A DNA stretch of 64,000 nucleotides from Paraburkholderia lacunae. GTDB lineage: Bacteria > Pseudomonadota > Gammaproteobacteria > Burkholderiales > Burkholderiaceae. Shown here in pieces: positions 8,304 to 17,199 of this stretch; the stretch's first letter is position 1, and the number at the start of each line of letters is the position of its first letter. Made by a program: the position numbers and the translations under genes. The notes under the pieces were generated by a model that made no database searches, was not told the DNA's origin, and was given only the letters and a program-made list of their open reading frames with translations. Location of the stretch: NCBI RefSeq assembly GCF_003353175.1, contig NZ_QHKS01000010.1:186001-250000 (forward strand). The letters are read 5' to 3'.

Positions 8304-9674
8304 ATGGGCGCAGTCGATCGGCAAGCATGCTCTACAGCAGCAGAGCTCACGCGAAGCGCGGCACACAGGATCGTGATCGTCGGCGGTGGCGTCGGCGGCC
8401 TTGGGCTCGCTACGCGTCTGTCCGAAACGCTCGGCCGCGAGGGGCTCGCGAAGATCGTGCTGGTCGACCGCTGGCCGACGCATTTCTGGAAGCCGTTGCT
8501 GCACGAAGCCGCTTCCGGCCAGCTCGATCCAGCCACGCATCAGCTGCAATACGCAGTGCAGGCGCAGCGGTACGGCTTCGAATTCGAACAGGGTGAACTC
8601 GCGGCGCTCGATCGCGCGCAACAGCACATTACCGTGAACGCGCTGCACGACGCCGACGGCCGCGAAATCCTGCCCGCGCGTCAGCTTGGGTTCGATACGC
8701 TGGTGCTGGCAATGGGCAGCGTCACGCAATATTTCGGCGTGCCCGGCGCGGCAGAACACGCATTGCCGCTCGAATCGGTCGCGCATGCGGAAGCGTTCCG
8801 CCGCAAGCTGCTCGACACCTGTCTCCGCGCGAACCATGCGCGCCGCGCTCGCACTTCGCAGGCGCACACCCCCGTGTCGATCAACATCGTCGGCGCGGGC
8901 GCGACCGGCGTCGAACTCGCCGCGGCCCTGCGCGACACCGTGCGTTTGCTGAAGCGCTATAGCCCGTTCGCACTCGATCCGGTGCATGACTTTCGCATCC
9001 GTCTGATCGAAAGCGGCCAGCGTGTGCTGCCCGGGTTGTCCGACACGATTTCGACACGCGCGCAACGGATGCTCGAGAACCTCGGCGTCGAAGTATTGAT
9101 CGCGACGCGCGTCACCGAAGTGCGCGCCGACGCTGTGTTGACCGACGACGGCGCGCCGCTCGCGAGCGACATCGCGATCTGGACCGCGGGTATCGCGGGG
9201 CCGCCGGTGTTGCGCACGCTGGACGGCATCGCGGTCAATCGCAACGCCCAGGTGCTGGTGAACCGCACGCTACAGTGCACGAACGACGCGAACCTATTCG
9301 GGCTAGGCGATTGCGCGGCCTGCCCTTCTGACACCGCGGGTGCGTTTCTGGCGCCGCGCGCCCAGGTCGCGCATCAGCAGGCGCTGTTCCTTGCGCGGGC
9401 GTTGAGGTGTCGGGTGGCCGGCGAGGCGTTGCCCGAGTTCGCGTATCGCGACGCCGGCACGCTGGTCGGTTTTGGCCGTGAAGGCACGATCGGCAGCCTG
9501 AGCAGCAGCTTGCTGACGCGGCCGGTGTTCGTCGACGGCTGGCTGGCAACGGCCGTCTACAAGCTCATCTACCGCCGCCACGTGATGACGCTGACCGGCT
9601 TCGCTCGCATGGCGCTCGATACGGCGAGCCACTGGTTGCGCAGGCGCGTGCATCCGGTGATCCGGCTGCACTGA
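8304..9674 (+). CDS. ndh: Type II NADH:quinone oxidoreductase (NDH-2)
   Basis: A 456-residue FAD-dependent pyridine nucleotide-disulfide oxidoreductase of the NDH-2 type, passing electrons from NADH to quinone at the inner face of the membrane without proton pumping. The first dinucleotide fold is at residues 23-40 (IVIVGGGVGGLGL), the second at about 195 (IVGAGATGVELA), and a GLGDCA FAD motif is near residue 334. The C-terminal 40 residues are basic/hydrophobic, fitting peripheral membrane attachment. GGGAGG upstream of the ATG is a good ribosome site. The divergent LysR gene may control it. Confidence 0.85.
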   Translation: MGAVDRQACSTAAELTRSAAHRIVIVGGGVGGLGLATRLSETLGREGLAKIVLVDRWPTHFWKPLLHEAASGQLDPATHQLQYAVQAQRYGFEFEQGELAALDRAQQHITVNALHDADGREILPARQLGFDTLVLAMGSVTQYFGVPGAAEHALPLESVAHAEAFRRKLLDTCLRANHARRARTSQAHTPVSINIVGAGATGVELAAALRDTVRLLKRYSPFALDPVHDFRIRLIESGQRVLPGLSDTISTRAQRMLENLGVEVLIATRVTEVRADAVLTDDGAPLASDIAIWTAGIAGPPVLRTLDGIAVNRNAQVLVNRTLQCTNDANLFGLGDCAACPSDTAGAFLAPRAQVAHQQALFLARALRCRVAGEALPEFAYRDAGTLVGFGREGTIGSLSSSLLTRPVFVDGWLATAVYKLIYRRHVMTLTGFARMALDTASHWLRRRVHPVIRLH

Positions 9675-9730
9675 AGCCGGCAAGCTTCGACAAGCGCCGC
9701 GGATCTGCTTCGGAAGGGCCGCGGGCGGCC

Positions 9731-10624
9731 TCAGTCGAGAAACTCGGCCGCCCGTTGACGCAGCATCGCGCCGAAATCGTCGAGCCAGCCGATCGAGAGA
9801 CGCCAGCTCTGCCAGTACAGATCGACGTCGAGATGCTTGCCGGGCGCCATCTCGACCAGTTCGCCGCTGGCCAGATACGGCGCGATCATCCGTTCCGGGC
9901 ACATGCCCCAGCCGAGCCCCATCACGCCGGCGCGCAGGAAGCCGGCAACGTGCGGAATCCAGTGCAGCGGCGGATCGAGGTCCGCCCGCGTGATGCGGCG
10001 CATGAAGCGCCTTTGCAACTGATCCTTCGGATTGAAATCGACACACGGTGCGCGCCGCAAGGTCTCGCGCGTGACGCCACCGGCGAAATAGCGCGCCAGA
10101 AAATCGGGCGAACAGACCGCCAGATAGCGCATCCGACCGAGGCGTGTCGAGCGGCAGCCCTGCACCGGCTCGGCTTGCGTCGTCACCGCGCCCTGCACGC
10201 TGCCGTCGCGAATCCGCTCGGCCGTGTAGTCCTGATCGTCGATCACCAGATCGAGCAGCATTTCCCGCTCGGCACAGAAACCCGCCACCGCATCGATAAA
10301 CCAGGTGCCCACACTGTCGTCGTTGACGGCCACGCGGAGCGCCGGCCACGGCTCGACCAGCGCGCCGGGCAGCGCCGGCAGCCGGCCGGTCAGCTCCGCC
10401 TCCAGTAACTGAACGCGTTCGGTATGGCGGCACAGCAACGCGCCCGAGGTGGTCGCCACGCACGGCTGACCACGCTTGACAAGCACGCTGCCCACCCGCT
10501 CCTCCAGCAGCTTGACCCGTTGCGATACTGCGGACGGTGTCACATTCAGCTCGCTGGCCGCGCGGTCGAACGAGCCGTGACGCACCACGGCGGCCAGCGC
10601 ATCGAGCAGTGCATAGTCGAGCAT
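9731..10624 (-). CDS. argP: ArgP/LysG-type LysR regulator
   Basis: A 297-residue LysR regulator of the ArgP (IciA)/LysG subfamily, which senses lysine and arginine and activates the divergent basic amino acid exporter gene. The HTH begins MLDYALLDALAAVVRHGSF and continues NVTPSAVSQRVKLLEERVG; DFNPKDQLQRRF is typical of the subfamily's effector domain. AAGGAGCG precedes the ATG. It is transcribed away from the LysE-type gene across 97 bp, the classical lysG-lysE/argP-argO layout, which strengthens the call. Confidence 0.88.
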   Translation of the reverse strand: MLDYALLDALAAVVRHGSFDRAASELNVTPSAVSQRVKLLEERVGSVLVKRGQPCVATTSGALLCRHTERVQLLEAELTGRLPALPGALVEPWPALRVAVNDDSVGTWFIDAVAGFCAEREMLLDLVIDDQDYTAERIRDGSVQGAVTTQAEPVQGCRSTRLGRMRYLAVCSPDFLARYFAGGVTRETLRRAPCVDFNPKDQLQRRFMRRITRADLDPPLHWIPHVAGFLRAGVMGLGWGMCPERMIAPYLASGELVEMAPGKHLDVDLYWQSWRLSIGWLDDFGAMLRQRAAEFLD

Positions 10625-10721
10625 TAGCGCTCCTTAATCTGCATTAAGTAAATTAGCTTCTCTTAGGCGAAGCAACACCGCAGACTAGCGCTGTTCGTTT
10701 CCCCCGTCTACTGGATCGATT

Positions 10722-11345
10722 ATGAACTGGCTGTCTTTTTCCCACGGTGCGGCGCTGTGCGCGTCGCTGATCGTGACGATCGGCGCGCAGAATGCGTTCG
10801 TGCTGCGGCAAGGGATCATGCGCTCGCACGTCGGCAAGATCGTCGCGTTGTGCGCGCTCTCGGACTTCATCCTGATCGGCGCGGGCGTCGGCGGCGCGTC
10901 GGTGCTGGTGGAGCGCTATCCGGTGTTCGTGCACGCCATGCTGTACGTGGGGCTCGCCTATCTGGCGTGGTTCGGCATCAATGCGCTGCGGCGCGCGCTG
11001 CGGCCGGGGCATGCTGTTCTGGACGCGAACGCGAATGGCACGGTTACGCCTCCCGTGCAGCGCGCGATGCCGATCATCCTGATGACGCTGGCCTTTACGT
11101 GGCTCAATCCGCACGTGTATCTCGACACGTTCCTGCTGATCGGCACGGCCGGTGCGCGTGAACCGGAAGGCGCACGCGTGGCGTTCGCGCTCGGCGCCAT
11201 GGCGGTGAGCGGGATCTGGTTTCTCGGCCTGGGTTACGGTGCGCGAGCGTTGGCGCCGCTGTTTCGCCGCGCAACCGCCTGGCGCGTGCTGGACGGTGCG
11301 ATCGGCAGCATGGTGTTGCTGCTCGCGGTGACGCAGCTTCGTTGA
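10722..11345 (+). CDS. lysE: LysE/ArgO family amino acid exporter
   Basis: A 207-residue inner-membrane exporter of the LysE/ArgO family with about six hydrophobic segments. The family signature IGAQNAFVLRQGI sits at residues 21-33, and LTFAWLNPHVYLDT-like sequence (LAFTWLNPHVYLDTFLL) near residue 125. It exports L-lysine and/or L-arginine when intracellular levels rise. It is divergent from an ArgP/LysG-type gene. No strong Shine-Dalgarno is visible before the ATG. Confidence 0.9.
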   Translation: MNWLSFSHGAALCASLIVTIGAQNAFVLRQGIMRSHVGKIVALCALSDFILIGAGVGGASVLVERYPVFVHAMLYVGLAYLAWFGINALRRALRPGHAVLDANANGTVTPPVQRAMPIILMTLAFTWLNPHVYLDTFLLIGTAGAREPEGARVAFALGAMAVSGIWFLGLGYGARALAPLFRRATAWRVLDGAIGSMVLLLAVTQLR

Positions 11346-11428
11346 GCCTTCGTTGAGCGGGTCGTCGAGCGTAACAGCGTTCGCGCCGGATTCTGCGCCG
11401 CCGTCGGCACGCGCGGCTCGCTTTCGCA

Positions 11429-12295
11429 TCAGCCGAGGTGCAGTTCCTCGCAGAGAAAGGTCTGCAAAGTCTGCACGGCAGCCTCCTGCGCACCGGAGAC
11501 CGCGCGCATGAAGAGCCCGAAATCGGCGGTGGGCGCATCGGGCAAACCATCGGCCTGGCTTAGCACACGCATCGACTCGGAGCGGATATTGCCCTCGAGC
11601 AGCACCGACACGCCGAGCCCCGCTTCCACCGCCGACTGCACCGCCGGCAAGCTCGTGCTGGTACACACGATGCGCCAGGCAATCCCCGCGCGCCGCAGCG
11701 CCGTCAGCACCTGCTGTTGCCACAGGCACGCGCCGCCGAATGCCACGACCGGCAATGGCGCTTCACCGTCATGACTGAAACCGCGCGCGCCGACCCAGAA
11801 GAGCGGCTGAGTCCATGTCAGCAGCGGCGCCGCATCGACCAGCGCGGGATCGCCGACCACCACGTCGAGGCCGCCGTCGGCGAGACGCTTCGACAGCGCC
11901 GCGCTCGTATCGACGACGATCTCCAGCGCCACCTGCGGATACGCCGTCGAAAAGCGCCGCAACGCGCGCGGCAGCCGCCCGACCGCGATGTCTTCCAGCA
12001 TGCCGAGCCGCACGGCGCCGGACACCTGCTCCGCGCTCAGCGCTCGCCGCGCGTCGGCCCCGGCGCCGAGAATCGCATGCGCATAGGGCAGCAGCAGATG
12101 CCCCGCCTCGGTCAGTTGCACACCGCGCGGAGAACGGTCGAGCAAGCGCTGCCCCAGTTCCTCCTCGAGCCGGCGCAACTGCATGCTCACTGCGGCCTGG
12201 GTGCGCGCGAGGCGCACCGCGGCCGCTCCGACCGCGCCGGTCTCCACGACGGTGACGAAGGCGCGCAACAGACTGCTGTCGAGATCTCGCATCAT
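11429..12295 (-). CDS. LysR-type transcriptional regulator
   Basis: A 288-residue LysR protein: the HTH starts at MMRDLDSSLLRAFVTVVETG and includes LARTQAAVSMQLRRLEEELG; the effector domain follows from about residue 88. I chose the ATG pair at 12292/12295; a TTG at 12328 would add residues that do not fit the family. It is divergent from the EamA-family exporter with about 117 bp between them, and that gap holds nested inverted repeats. Control of the exporter is inferred from layout. Confidence 0.86.
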   Translation of the reverse strand: MMRDLDSSLLRAFVTVVETGAVGAAAVRLARTQAAVSMQLRRLEEELGQRLLDRSPRGVQLTEAGHLLLPYAHAILGAGADARRALSAEQVSGAVRLGMLEDIAVGRLPRALRRFSTAYPQVALEIVVDTSAALSKRLADGGLDVVVGDPALVDAAPLLTWTQPLFWVGARGFSHDGEAPLPVVAFGGACLWQQQVLTALRRAGIAWRIVCTSTSLPAVQSAVEAGLGVSVLLEGNIRSESMRVLSQADGLPDAPTADFGLFMRAVSGAQEAAVQTLQTFLCEELHLG

Positions 12296-12314
12296 CAAAT
12301 TTATTGAAGATCGC

Positions 12315-12360
12315 ATAAGAAATATCAACTTATCTTAATAGCGCTTGCGCCGATAAGATA
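12315..12360. promoter_or_regulatory. Nested inverted repeats between the LysR and EamA genes
   Basis: ATAAG-N9-CTTAT at 12315-12333 and TATCTTA (12331-12337) with TAAGATA (12354-12360). They overlap each other and lie directly upstream of the LysR start. This arrangement is what a LysR recognition site plus activation site would look like; binding is inferred. Confidence 0.4.
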
Positions 12361-12412
12361 GCCTCTGACGAACGCCGCGAACCACCACCGCAAACCACCC
12401 CATCAAATCGCC

Positions 12413-13354
12413 ATGCAAGACACCACCATCAAACCGGCGCTGAACCCCGCGCCCAGCGCAACAACGCCGCTGAAGACCGGCAACGCGGCGGCCGGCGCGG
12501 CCCTGCTGTGCGTGCTGTCGATGTCGAGCGTGCAGTTCGGCGCGGCGCTCTCGGCGCCGACGATGGCCGCGTACGGCTCGCTCAGCACCACGTGGCTGCG
12601 TCTATGCTGGGCAGCGCTCGTGCTCGCGCTGCTGGTACGCCCGCGGTTTCTCGCCTACTCGCGTTCACGGTGGCTCGCGGCCGGCGCCTTGGGTGCGGCG
12701 ATGGCCGGCATGACGCTGTGCTTTTTCGCGGCGCTTCAGCGGATTCCGCTGGGGCTTGCCGTCGCGATCGACTTTCTCGGCCCACTGGCGGTGGCGACCT
12801 TCGCGGTGCGCCGTGCCCGAGCACTGTTGTGGCCGGTGCTCGCGATTGCCGGCGTCGTGCTGCTGGCGCGCGATCGCGCCGGCTGGATCGGCGAGCCGCT
12901 CGGCGTGCTGCTCGCGTTCGGTGCGGCGCTCGGCTGGGGCAGCTACATCGTGCTGATGAAAAAGACCGGCAAGATGTTCGAGGGGCTCGAAGGATTGTCG
13001 GTATCGCTGCTCGCGGCGGCGCTGGTGGCCGCGCCCTTCGGTCTTGCCGAGAGCGGCGTGCACATCGCCACCGGACAGATTGCGGCGACCGCGGGTCTCG
13101 CGCTACTGGTGCCGCTTCTGCCGTATGCGCTGGAAATGGTGGCATTGCGCCACATGCCGGCCGCTTCGTTCGGGATCCTGATGAGCGTCGAGCCTGCCAT
13201 CGGCGCACTGGCCGGTTTCGTGGTGCTGCATCAGCCGATGGGCCTGTTGCAGCTGGTGGGCACGCTGCTGGTGGTCACCGCCAGCGTCGGCGCGGTGGTG
13301 GCCATGCGCCAGGCGGCGCCTCGCCGTAGTCGGTTGCCGCCTACGGTTGCATGA
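12413..13354 (+). CDS. EamA/DMT family exporter, RhtA-like
   Basis: A 313-residue drug/metabolite transporter with ten predicted membrane segments and two EamA repeats. Features shared with the threonine/homoserine exporter RhtA are VAIDFLGPLAVA in the first repeat and ILMSVEPAIGALAGFVVLHQ in the second. It probably exports an amino acid or related metabolite. A divergent LysR gene with operator-like repeats suggests inducible expression. RhtA itself is the closest named family I can recognise; the substrate remains uncertain. Confidence 0.85.
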   Translation: MQDTTIKPALNPAPSATTPLKTGNAAAGAALLCVLSMSSVQFGAALSAPTMAAYGSLSTTWLRLCWAALVLALLVRPRFLAYSRSRWLAAGALGAAMAGMTLCFFAALQRIPLGLAVAIDFLGPLAVATFAVRRARALLWPVLAIAGVVLLARDRAGWIGEPLGVLLAFGAALGWGSYIVLMKKTGKMFEGLEGLSVSLLAAALVAAPFGLAESGVHIATGQIAATAGLALLVPLLPYALEMVALRHMPAASFGILMSVEPAIGALAGFVVLHQPMGLLQLVGTLLVVTASVGAVVAMRQAAPRRSRLPPTVA

Positions 13355-13390
13355 AGCTGCCTGCGCTGCTTCTGGTTGCCGCGCGCCCCC

Positions 13391-13942
13391 TCAGGCGAAG
13401 TTTTCCGCTTCGTAAAGCCGCCGCCCGGCCGCATCCTTCGCGCCGAGGGTCGGCATGAAATCGATCGGCCACTCGATACCGATGTCCGGATCTCTCCACA
13501 AGATGCAGCGCTCGAGTTCGGGGAACCAGTATTCGGTGGTCTTCCACAGGCATTCGGCGCTGTCGGACAACACCACGAAGCCGTGCGCGAAGCCCGGCGG
13601 CACCCATACCTGCCGATGGTTGAGCGCGCTCAGATGCACACCGCACCATTTGCCGAAGCTCGGTGAACGAAGCCGCACATCCACCACGACGTCGAATACC
13701 TCGCCCACTACCACCCGCACGAGCCGGCCTTGCGGGCGCTGCACCTGATAATGCAGACCGCGCAGGACGCCACGCACCGCACGCAGATGACGATCCTGCA
13801 CGAAGCTGAATCCGTGCGCCACGTCGTCGGTAAACTCGTCCGCGCTAAAGCTCTCGAAGCAGAAGCCAAATTCGTCGCTGAACACCTCAGGCTCGATGAT
13901 CTTCACATCCGGCAATGCCGTCGCCGTTACCTTGTTGCCCAT
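13391..13942 (-). CDS. rfbC: dTDP-4-dehydrorhamnose 3,5-epimerase (RmlC)
   Basis: 183 residues from the ATG at 13942, the standard RmlC length; the open frame extends to 14032, but MGNKVTATALPDVKIIEPEV is the family N-terminus. RmlC is a cupin enzyme that epimerises C3 and C5 of dTDP-4-keto-6-deoxyglucose in dTDP-rhamnose synthesis. RGVLRGLHYQ carries the catalytic His (residue 64), and VWVPPGFAHGFVVLSD and the Tyr/Trp-rich KTTEYW follow. The usual DERG near the N-terminus reads DEFG here (Phe25). No rmlA, rmlB or rmlD lies nearby, so it is an orphan copy. Confidence 0.87.
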   Translation of the reverse strand: MGNKVTATALPDVKIIEPEVFSDEFGFCFESFSADEFTDDVAHGFSFVQDRHLRAVRGVLRGLHYQVQRPQGRLVRVVVGEVFDVVVDVRLRSPSFGKWCGVHLSALNHRQVWVPPGFAHGFVVLSDSAECLWKTTEYWFPELERCILWRDPDIGIEWPIDFMPTLGAKDAAGRRLYEAENFA

Positions 13943-14056
13943 TGCCACTGTGCCCGAAAGAAGCCTGCCCGGCGAAAGCACGGCCGGCAATCCAGCCATG
14001 TCGAACGGTTTGAACGGTTTTGTTCCCTGCATCGTCGGCCCGGCGCCGGCGTAGGT

Positions 14057-15052
14057 CTACGCCTCGCTCGTTACGCGGCTGCGTGCACGATATTCGGTGG
14101 GCGACAGCGCCATGCGCTTGCGAAAGATCTTCGCCAGACGATCGCCGTTGCCGGTGCCGCTGCGCCGCGCGATCTTGTCGACCGGCAATTCGGTTTCGGT
14201 CAGGAAGTTGCAGGCAATGCGCAGCCGCATCTGCAGCAGATAGTCGGATGGCGTCACCTGCATTTCATGCTTAAAGCGGCGCAGGAAATTGCGCTCGCTC
14301 ATGGCCGCCACCTGCGCAGCATCGGCAACCGACACCGGACGGTCGCAGTTCGCTTCCATCCAGCGCGCGGCGGCACGGATTTTTTCCGCCACGCTGAGCG
14401 TGCCACCTTCAGCCGGCAGCGGCACCCATGCGGCGGCCATGCCCGGCATCACACGATTGGCGACGCTGCGCGCGAGATCCGCGCCGAGATCGCGTTTGAT
14501 GAACATCAGCGCGCTGCGCGCGCAGTCGTGACGGTCGTCGGCGGAGTTGGGCGCGGCCTCGGCCGCAACGCCGCCCAAATGACGGCTCGCCTGCAGGCCG
14601 TCACGCTCGAGCGGGCCGGCGGCTTCCAGCACGAGACGGCCCTCGCCGATCGTTTCGATCGTGCGAGTGCGCGTTTGCACCGATCGCAGCCAGCTCAACA
14701 GCCGCTCGTCGCGCGCGGCCACATGCGCGCCGTAGCCTCCCGCGATGAACAGCACGTCGAAACCGGCGCCGTAACGCGCATCGATCCGGTCGGTCCAGAT
14801 GCGCACCGACGAAGAACTGGCGACGCTGCCGCCGTCCATCGACAGAAACTGCACTTCATAGGGCGGGTATTCTCCGGTCCTTGAACCGGCGAGTTCGTTG
14901 GCGGTCTGGAACATCTCGACCACCGTGGCGGGTCCGAGCAGCCAGAAACCGTCGAACAGCAATACGCCGATGCGCCGCGCGGCGGAACGCACGTTCAGGG
15001 TCGGCGTGCGTAACCAGGTGATCCTCGCCGTATCGATGCTCATGTGCGACAT
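14057..15052 (-). CDS. GlxA-type AraC family regulator (DJ-1/PfpI-like domain plus HTH)
   Basis: 331 residues. Residues 25-190 are a DJ-1/PfpI-like domain (RRIGVLLFDGFWLLGPATVV, DVLFIAGGYGAHVAA) and 215-325 an AraC DNA-binding domain (two HTHs; SERNFLRRFKHEMQVTPSDYLL). In relatives a Cys-Thr-Gly elbow usually follows the Rossmann-like core; here the equivalent reads ETIGEGRLVLEAAG, so there is no nucleophile and the domain is probably only a sensor. About 785 bp of gene-free DNA lies upstream. Targets are unknown; the nearest gene is the orphan rfbC downstream on the same strand. Confidence 0.82.
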   Translation of the reverse strand: MSHMSIDTARITWLRTPTLNVRSAARRIGVLLFDGFWLLGPATVVEMFQTANELAGSRTGEYPPYEVQFLSMDGGSVASSSSVRIWTDRIDARYGAGFDVLFIAGGYGAHVAARDERLLSWLRSVQTRTRTIETIGEGRLVLEAAGPLERDGLQASRHLGGVAAEAAPNSADDRHDCARSALMFIKRDLGADLARSVANRVMPGMAAAWVPLPAEGGTLSVAEKIRAAARWMEANCDRPVSVADAAQVAAMSERNFLRRFKHEMQVTPSDYLLQMRLRIACNFLTETELPVDKIARRSGTGNGDRLAKIFRKRMALSPTEYRARSRVTSEA

Positions 15053-15479
15053 GATCTTTCCCCAAAGCGGTAATGCATTGTGGACCCCGTTGAACCGTCA
15101 GGCCGGCCGATATAAGTGTGTGTATTATGGCCTCTGAAATTCGCCGGCAAGGTTGTTTGGCTGATTATGCGAGATGTTAGCGGAATGCACCGCCATAGTA
15201 AATTTCAAAAAACAATCCGTCAGTTCAAATCCGATCGGTCAGCGCGAATCGGAATGTATGAAGAAAACCATTTTCGCGTGTTTCATGCGAGCGCAAGGAG
15301 ATAAGCCCGCGAAACTACGGACTACGGCGGATTCGCGGCGAAGCGCGCCGCGCCTCGATCTCGCAGACCCTTATGCACACTACCTTTCAAGCCGGGTCAG
15401 GCGCGCGTCGGACAACCGCCCCAGTTTATTCCCACACTGTGAATCCGTCGCTTCGACTCGCGACTCCGGCTGACAAAAG

Positions 15480-15497
15480 TGTTTCAAACCTGAAATA
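15480..15497. promoter_or_regulatory. Palindromic site, copy 1
   Basis: TGTTTCA-N4-TGAAATA. It differs from the perfect copy at 15642-15659 in one base of one arm and has the same 4-bp centre spacing, which suggests two sites for one dimeric regulator. Confidence 0.45.
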
Positions 15498-15641
15498 CAA
15501 ACCTCGCAGATAATGAACATTCAATCCGGTTTTAAATTCGCAAACCGGGAATTTATTGACTCGACAGACGTGGTAATCCGCGCATTATATTGCTGCACGC
15601 CAGATTAAGTAATTCGGTGCCGGATTTGGAATGACAAAAAT

Positions 15642-15659
15642 TGTTTCATTATTGAAACA
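15642..15659. promoter_or_regulatory. Palindromic site, copy 2 (perfect)
   Basis: TGTTTCA-TTAT-TGAAACA, a perfect 7-bp inverted repeat 162 bp from copy 1. Paired sites at a distance are common for enhancer-type regulators, but I see no convincing -24/-12 promoter next to them. Confidence 0.5.
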
Positions 15660-15837
15660 TCAGAGATCTTAATATCTTACATAACTTGACGATCTTGCAT
15701 CGCGACATCGAAAACATCAGATGATTGAGCGGTTCGAATATCCCTTCGCTCCCCTGTACTTAAACAGAGCTTCATCCGCTGAACAGAGTTTCAGCCGCGG
15801 ATCGCTGGCGTGGGTTTTTATGTCTTGATCCATAGGC

Positions 15838-17199
15838 TCATAAGGTCAATTCAAACGATCTCGCCAGGATGCCGGGCAATTGCATGCCGCCGGTTGCGCG
15901 CTCGCCCCATGTCGAGTCGCTCAGCAGCAACTCGGGTTGTGCGCCGAGCTGTTCGAGCTCGCCGCCGAGCAGCCGGTACAGGCTGTCGTCGAAACGCATG
16001 GCTTCGAGCGGCGCGACGATCTGCCCTTGCTCGACCCAGAAGGTCGCGAAGCGCGTCATGCCGGTCAGGCGGCAATTCATCCGGTCCGAGAAATTCACGT
16101 ACCAGAGATTGCCGATGTAGAGGCCGGTATCGAGTTTCGCCAGCACGTCCTGTTCCGCCAGATCGCCGCCCTCCATCGAGAGCGCCGCCGGCGATTCGCT
16201 CGCCAGCGCGCCGTTGGGCGTCAAACCGTACTCTCGTGCGCTGCGGGCATTGGTCAGGCGTTCGGCGCTCCGCCCCGCCCGGATCAGCGGCACGCTTTCG
16301 CGCAGATAGCCGTCGTCGTTGAAACCCGGCGTGATGCCGAGATCGAGGTCTTCACTCAAGCTCACGCGCGGATCGAGCGCGACTTCGCCGGTGTGCAGTT
16401 TGTACAACTCGCTGCGCGAGCTCGCCTGGGCTCGCGCGGAGAAACCGCTCCATGAGCTCGTGCCGAGCAATTCCGCCACCGCCGCGGGCGCCAGATACGA
16501 GCGATAGCGCCCCGGCGCCAACGCACGCGGCGTGCGCGCGAGCACGGCAAGGCGGCCCGCCGCCTGCTCGACTTTGCGCGCGAAAACGGCATCGCTCCAG
16601 TCGTCGCCGGCGTAGGTCGTTTTGATCGCGCGGCCGCTCGGGTCGTACAGCGACCAGCTGAAATTGAAGTTGTCGACCTCGTACCAGCCGCGGCTGCCGC
16701 GGGTGGACGCGAAGCCGCGCACGATCGTGCCGCCCGCGTAAAAGCCGACGAAATCCAGCCCTTGCGCGCACCCGGCGACGGTGCGCAACAACGCTTGCGG
16801 ATCCGGCAGCTTGCCGGAGCGCTGCGTGGCGCGCTGCCATCGCGATGTATCGAACAGCAGATGCGGATCGTCCGCCGCGTTGCGCAGGCCGTCGCGCAAG
16901 GTGTCGAGCGCCGCGCTCACCTCGTCCAGATCCTGTTGCAGGTCGCCGCATACGGTCAGTGTCGAATAGGCCTGGCGCGCGCCGTCGATCAGCCGCACGG
17001 TCAGCTTGCCTTGCGACACGCTGCCGATCTGCCGCACCTTGCCGGCATTGAAGCGAATGAAGTCGGACTGCTCGCCGGCAAACGAACTCAGCGTGATTTC
17101 ACGACCCTGCTGCAAGCGCTCGATCGCCTCGGCCAACGCCGTGAAATGCTGCTGCCAGTCGAGCGACGCACCGGTTCGAGAGGACATGAACTGGCTCAT
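15838..17199 (-). CDS. TldE/PmbA-like metalloprotease subunit
   Basis: 453 residues from an ATG that overlaps the stop of the upstream tldD-like gene by one base (TGATG). It belongs to the TldD/PmbA (modulator of DNA gyrase) family; no HExxxH metal site is present, as expected for the TldE-type partner, which pairs with TldD to form a cytoplasmic protease that threads and cleaves unfolded peptides (microcin B17 maturation, CcdA degradation). Family traits include FRASTRGS-like FASTRGSRGWYEVDNFNFSW and GITPGFND. It is the last gene of the transport operon. It is too divergent to be sure it is the housekeeping pmbA; a paralogue is more likely. Confidence 0.82.
   Translation of the reverse strand: MSQFMSSRTGASLDWQQHFTALAEAIERLQQGREITLSSFAGEQSDFIRFNAGKVRQIGSVSQGKLTVRLIDGARQAYSTLTVCGDLQQDLDEVSAALDTLRDGLRNAADDPHLLFDTSRWQRATQRSGKLPDPQALLRTVAGCAQGLDFVGFYAGGTIVRGFASTRGSRGWYEVDNFNFSWSLYDPSGRAIKTTYAGDDWSDAVFARKVEQAAGRLAVLARTPRALAPGRYRSYLAPAAVAELLGTSSWSGFSARAQASSRSELYKLHTGEVALDPRVSLSEDLDLGITPGFNDDGYLRESVPLIRAGRSAERLTNARSAREYGLTPNGALASESPAALSMEGGDLAEQDVLAKLDTGLYIGNLWYVNFSDRMNCRLTGMTRFATFWVEQGQIVAPLEAMRFDDSLYRLLGGELEQLGAQPELLLSDSTWGERATGGMQLPGILARSFELTL

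Larger units (their letters stand above)
15053..15837. other. Gene-free AT-richer interval
   Basis: No convincing gene in about 785 bp. Short open frames occur (for example 15174-15473 on +) but lack a good ribosome site and protein-like composition. The 15480-15780 part is markedly richer in A+T than the flanks and holds two related palindromes, listed separately. It separates the GlxA-type regulator gene from the 3' end of the tldE-like gene. Confidence 0.6.

Noticed and set aside
15116..15473. Short + strand open frames in the gene-free interval
   Set aside because: No good ribosome site, no recognisable domain, and Arg/Ser-rich C-terminal parts.
15600..15640. Sigma-54 promoter near the paired palindromes
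   Set aside because: No GG-N10-GC spacing of the -24/-12 type was found on either strand close to the sites.
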